DNA of 64,000 nucleotides. It comes from Halorientalis marina (GTDB lineage: Archaea; Halobacteriota; Halobacteria; Halobacteriales; Haloarculaceae). Position 1 is the stretch's first letter; every line of letters begins with the position of its first letter. Position numbers and translations under genes: made by a program. Location of the stretch: NCBI RefSeq assembly GCF_023028345.1, contig NZ_CP095490.1, positions 186,001 through 250,000 of the forward strand, read 5' to 3'. Of this stretch, positions 62,617-64,000 are shown in pieces. Below the pieces are notes generated by a model. The model saw only the letters and a list, made by a program, of their open reading frames with translations. It was not told the DNA's origin and did no database searches.

Positions 62617-63039
62617 ATGCCCGAGAAACCAGACGCCGATCCATTCCTCGATTGCGAGTTGGGTCCCGACGCAGTCCTCGGGACACGCACCTTCGAAGAT
62701 GTCCTGTTCAACGAAGAGACGGAGACACCGGTGAACGTACTGACCGGCGAGACACCCGCACACTCACAGGCGACCGTCGAGGAGGCGACGGCGTTCGCAG
62801 CGAGCATCGACACGGACACGCCCCAAATCGCGCTCCCGGCCTCCGTCGAGACGCAAATCGAAACCCAGAGCAAGCCCTACACGGCGGCAGCGTTCTTCCA
62901 CTTCAAGGCTACCGGGTCGCTCGAACTGCACCGTGCCTACCATGCCGCCTACGAATGCGATGCGTTCAGCGTTGATTTCGAGGCGGACTACGAGGCCGGC
63001 GACTTGACGATCACCGTCGAGCGTGCGGCCGACTCCTGA
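62617..63039 (+). CDS. Acidic hypothetical protein
   Basis: A protein of 140 residues from ATG 62617. It is acidic with a possible alpha-beta fold; a conserved-looking segment is KPYTAAAFFHFKATGSLELH, and the C-terminus ends in DLTITVERA. It lacks recognised motifs. The leader has two exclusive hairpins. It belongs to the small-gene series on this strand. Confidence 0.6.
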   Translation: MPEKPDADPFLDCELGPDAVLGTRTFEDVLFNEETETPVNVLTGETPAHSQATVEEATAFAASIDTDTPQIALPASVETQIETQSKPYTAAAFFHFKATGSLELHRAYHAAYECDAFSVDFEADYEAGDLTITVERAADS

Positions 63040-63067
63040 ACGCGATCTCACGAACCAGATTTTTCGA

Positions 63068-63090
63068 GCGCCGGCGATGGGTGCCGGCGC
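63068..63090 (+). promoter_or_regulatory. Hairpin leader before the gene at 63148
   Basis: GCGCCGGC-N7-GCCGGCGC, perfect 8-bp arms, located 58 bases before the ATG at 63148 and 29 bases after the preceding stop. It may be a terminator of the upstream gene or a leader like the others. Confidence 0.45.
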
Positions 63091-63147
63091 ACCGAGCAGA
63101 CAGAGCGGACCAGAGCCCGGTGAGTCGGCGCTCCGAGGTGAACGAAG

Positions 63148-63648
63148 ATGCATATGGTCATCTACGCCTTAGTCGAAGCACCGACTCAGCACGACGCCCT
63201 GATTGAAGGGAAAGCGGTCTTCGACCGTCTCGTCGGCGCGAATCCCCACGGATGCGCCGTGTTTGATTACTACTGCACCTTCGACGAAGACGATACGATG
63301 GTCGCCGGGAAGGCCCGCTGGGGTGACCTGCCGACGGCAGCCCCCATCAACTCAGAGGAGGGCGGTGAACTCCTCGACCGGGCCTGGAAGGCCACCAAGG
63401 AAGAGTTTCAGCGGAATCTCGACCGCGTGAAGGAGGCCCTCGACGAGCTCAGCGACGAGGCGATCATGCGCGACGAGGACCTCGCTCGGCACGCGTTCCA
63501 CCAGGTCGGCGCCTACGAGGGGCCGTCCATCCCGATGTACGATCAGCACGCACAGGGGATTCGGCATCGCGGCCAGCTGGATCGTGTCCTCGAGGAAGAG
63601 GAGGACAGTCAAACGCTCTGGATCGTCCCCGCGGACGTTCACTTCTAA
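63148..63648 (+). CDS. Plasmid-type hypothetical protein
   Basis: A protein of 166 residues from ATG 63148. The N-terminal segment MHMVIYALVEAPTQHDALIE followed by a helix resembles small ferredoxin-like folds. It then has a central acidic loop and a C-terminal helix ending in TLWIVPADVHF. No family is recognised with confidence. It is followed by another gene after six bases. Confidence 0.65.
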   Translation: MHMVIYALVEAPTQHDALIEGKAVFDRLVGANPHGCAVFDYYCTFDEDDTMVAGKARWGDLPTAAPINSEEGGELLDRAWKATKEEFQRNLDRVKEALDELSDEAIMRDEDLARHAFHQVGAYEGPSIPMYDQHAQGIRHRGQLDRVLEEEEDSQTLWIVPADVHF

Positions 63649-63654
63649 CCGACG

Positions 63655-64000
63655 ATGCCACGGATCACTAACTGGGCACGAGAAAGTCGCACACCGACGC
63701 TCGCGTATCGAAACACCGAGACCGGCGCACGGGCTGTCCTGCACCGGGCCCCCGACTCCTACCGGTACAAGTGGCGAGGAGCGATCCTCGTCGACGGCTA
63801 CCCGGTGTGGTCGCGAGGGTACGAGACGAAAGACGCGAAATCATTCCGGGACGAACTCCGGAAGCGCCCTACGCCCGAGCTGAGTTGTCCCGAGTGCCCG
63901 AACGACGATGTCCTCGTCGGTGAGAAGTCAGCAGAGGGGGCGAAGGTTCAGCGCTGGTTCGACTGTCCGGACTGCGGGTACGAAGCACCATCACGCATCG
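63655..64000 (+). CDS. Zinc-ribbon hypothetical protein, cut by the window edge
   Basis: The first 115 codons are present from ATG 63655. The N-terminal 80 residues resemble small haloarchaeal proteins with an RYKWRGAILVDGYPVWSRGY strand pattern. A zinc ribbon follows: CPEC near residue 79 and CPDCG near residue 107. It probably continues beyond the window. No function is known; haloarchaeal plasmids carry similar genes. Confidence 0.6.
   Translation, partial: MPRITNWARESRTPTLAYRNTETGARAVLHRAPDSYRYKWRGAILVDGYPVWSRGYETKDAKSFRDELRKRPTPELSCPECPNDDVLVGEKSAEGAKVQRWFDCPDCGYEAPSRI

Overview
The window is haloarchaeal DNA (order Halobacteriales). It is GC-rich, its proteins are strongly acidic, promoters carry archaeal TATA boxes close to the start codons, and it encodes two TFB transcription factors, HalX, HalOD1 and Bat-type signalling proteins, a histone-fold peptide and archaeal XPB-Bax1. 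No rRNA, tRNA, CRISPR array or Orc1/Cdc6 initiator was seen. A conjugation-type operon, an integrase, two insertion sequences, transposase relics, toxin-antitoxin-like pairs and many short plasmid-type genes of unknown function suggest a large plasmid or an integrated conjugative element rather than core chromosome.

Layout. 0-9.5 kb is a nuclease and repair stretch: an HNH protein, a broken tail of a zinc-bearing ATPase, a pRiA4b-type protein, the XPB helicase-Bax1 nuclease pair, tiny zinc proteins, a PadR relic, a membrane-anchored Mrr-type nuclease, a CNNM/CBS membrane protein and a frameshifted winged-helix gene. 9.8-15.8 kb holds a PAS histidine kinase, then an unusual orphan iron-sulfur and oxidoreductase run (small zinc protein, KorB without KorA, zinc-ribbon protein, 7Fe ferredoxin, SufB without SufCD), with a TFB gene divergent from it. 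15.8-18.5 kb is low-density, with a transposase fragment and a winged-helix regulator. 18.6-27.2 kb is a lower-GC signalling island: a 1490-residue GAF/multi-PAS kinase, a receiver-HalX-PAS-GAF-Bat regulator, a HalOD1 protein, a second HalX response regulator and a membrane protein. 27.5-30.8 kb carries an IS200/IS605-type tnpB element and an IS4-type element. 31.2-36.8 kb has a tyrosine recombinase, a Rad50-like zinc-hook ATPase with a small partner, a histone-fold peptide and exonuclease VII subunits.

37.0-51.0 kb is one tightly packed operon: a ribbon-helix-helix-like protein, a small pilin-like membrane protein, a large surface protein, a lipoprotein, a polytopic VirB6-like protein, VirB3/PrgI-like and VirB4-like proteins, a VirD4/HerA-like coupling ATPase with an added C-terminal domain, and then an archaeal PriS/PriL-like primase pair. 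A 500-bp non-coding tract with long-spacer inverted repeats and a direct repeat follows the primase and is a candidate transfer or replication origin. 51.5-64 kb is an accessory cargo of short genes: a BglII-like nuclease, winged-helix/PIN and DUF7342/TumE-like pairs, an OB-fold ssDNA-binding protein, a zinc-finger/HEPN-like protein, a second TFB and several uncharacterised plasmid-type proteins. Several of these genes are preceded by paired GC-rich palindromes.

How it may work together (inference): the 37-51 kb operon would build a conjugation-like apparatus and supply its own primase. An inverted repeat, TTAACCAACA-N22/23-TGTTGGTTAA, occurs at 36.85, 51.95 and 61.03 kb and marks the edges of three transcription blocks, so it may be a shared operator or terminator. 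The most notable candidates for something new are the primase-coupled transfer operon with its adjacent repeat tract, the triplicated inverted repeat, the zinc-hook ATPase pair whose C-terminal tail also survives as a relic 31 kb away, and the zinc/HEPN-like protein.
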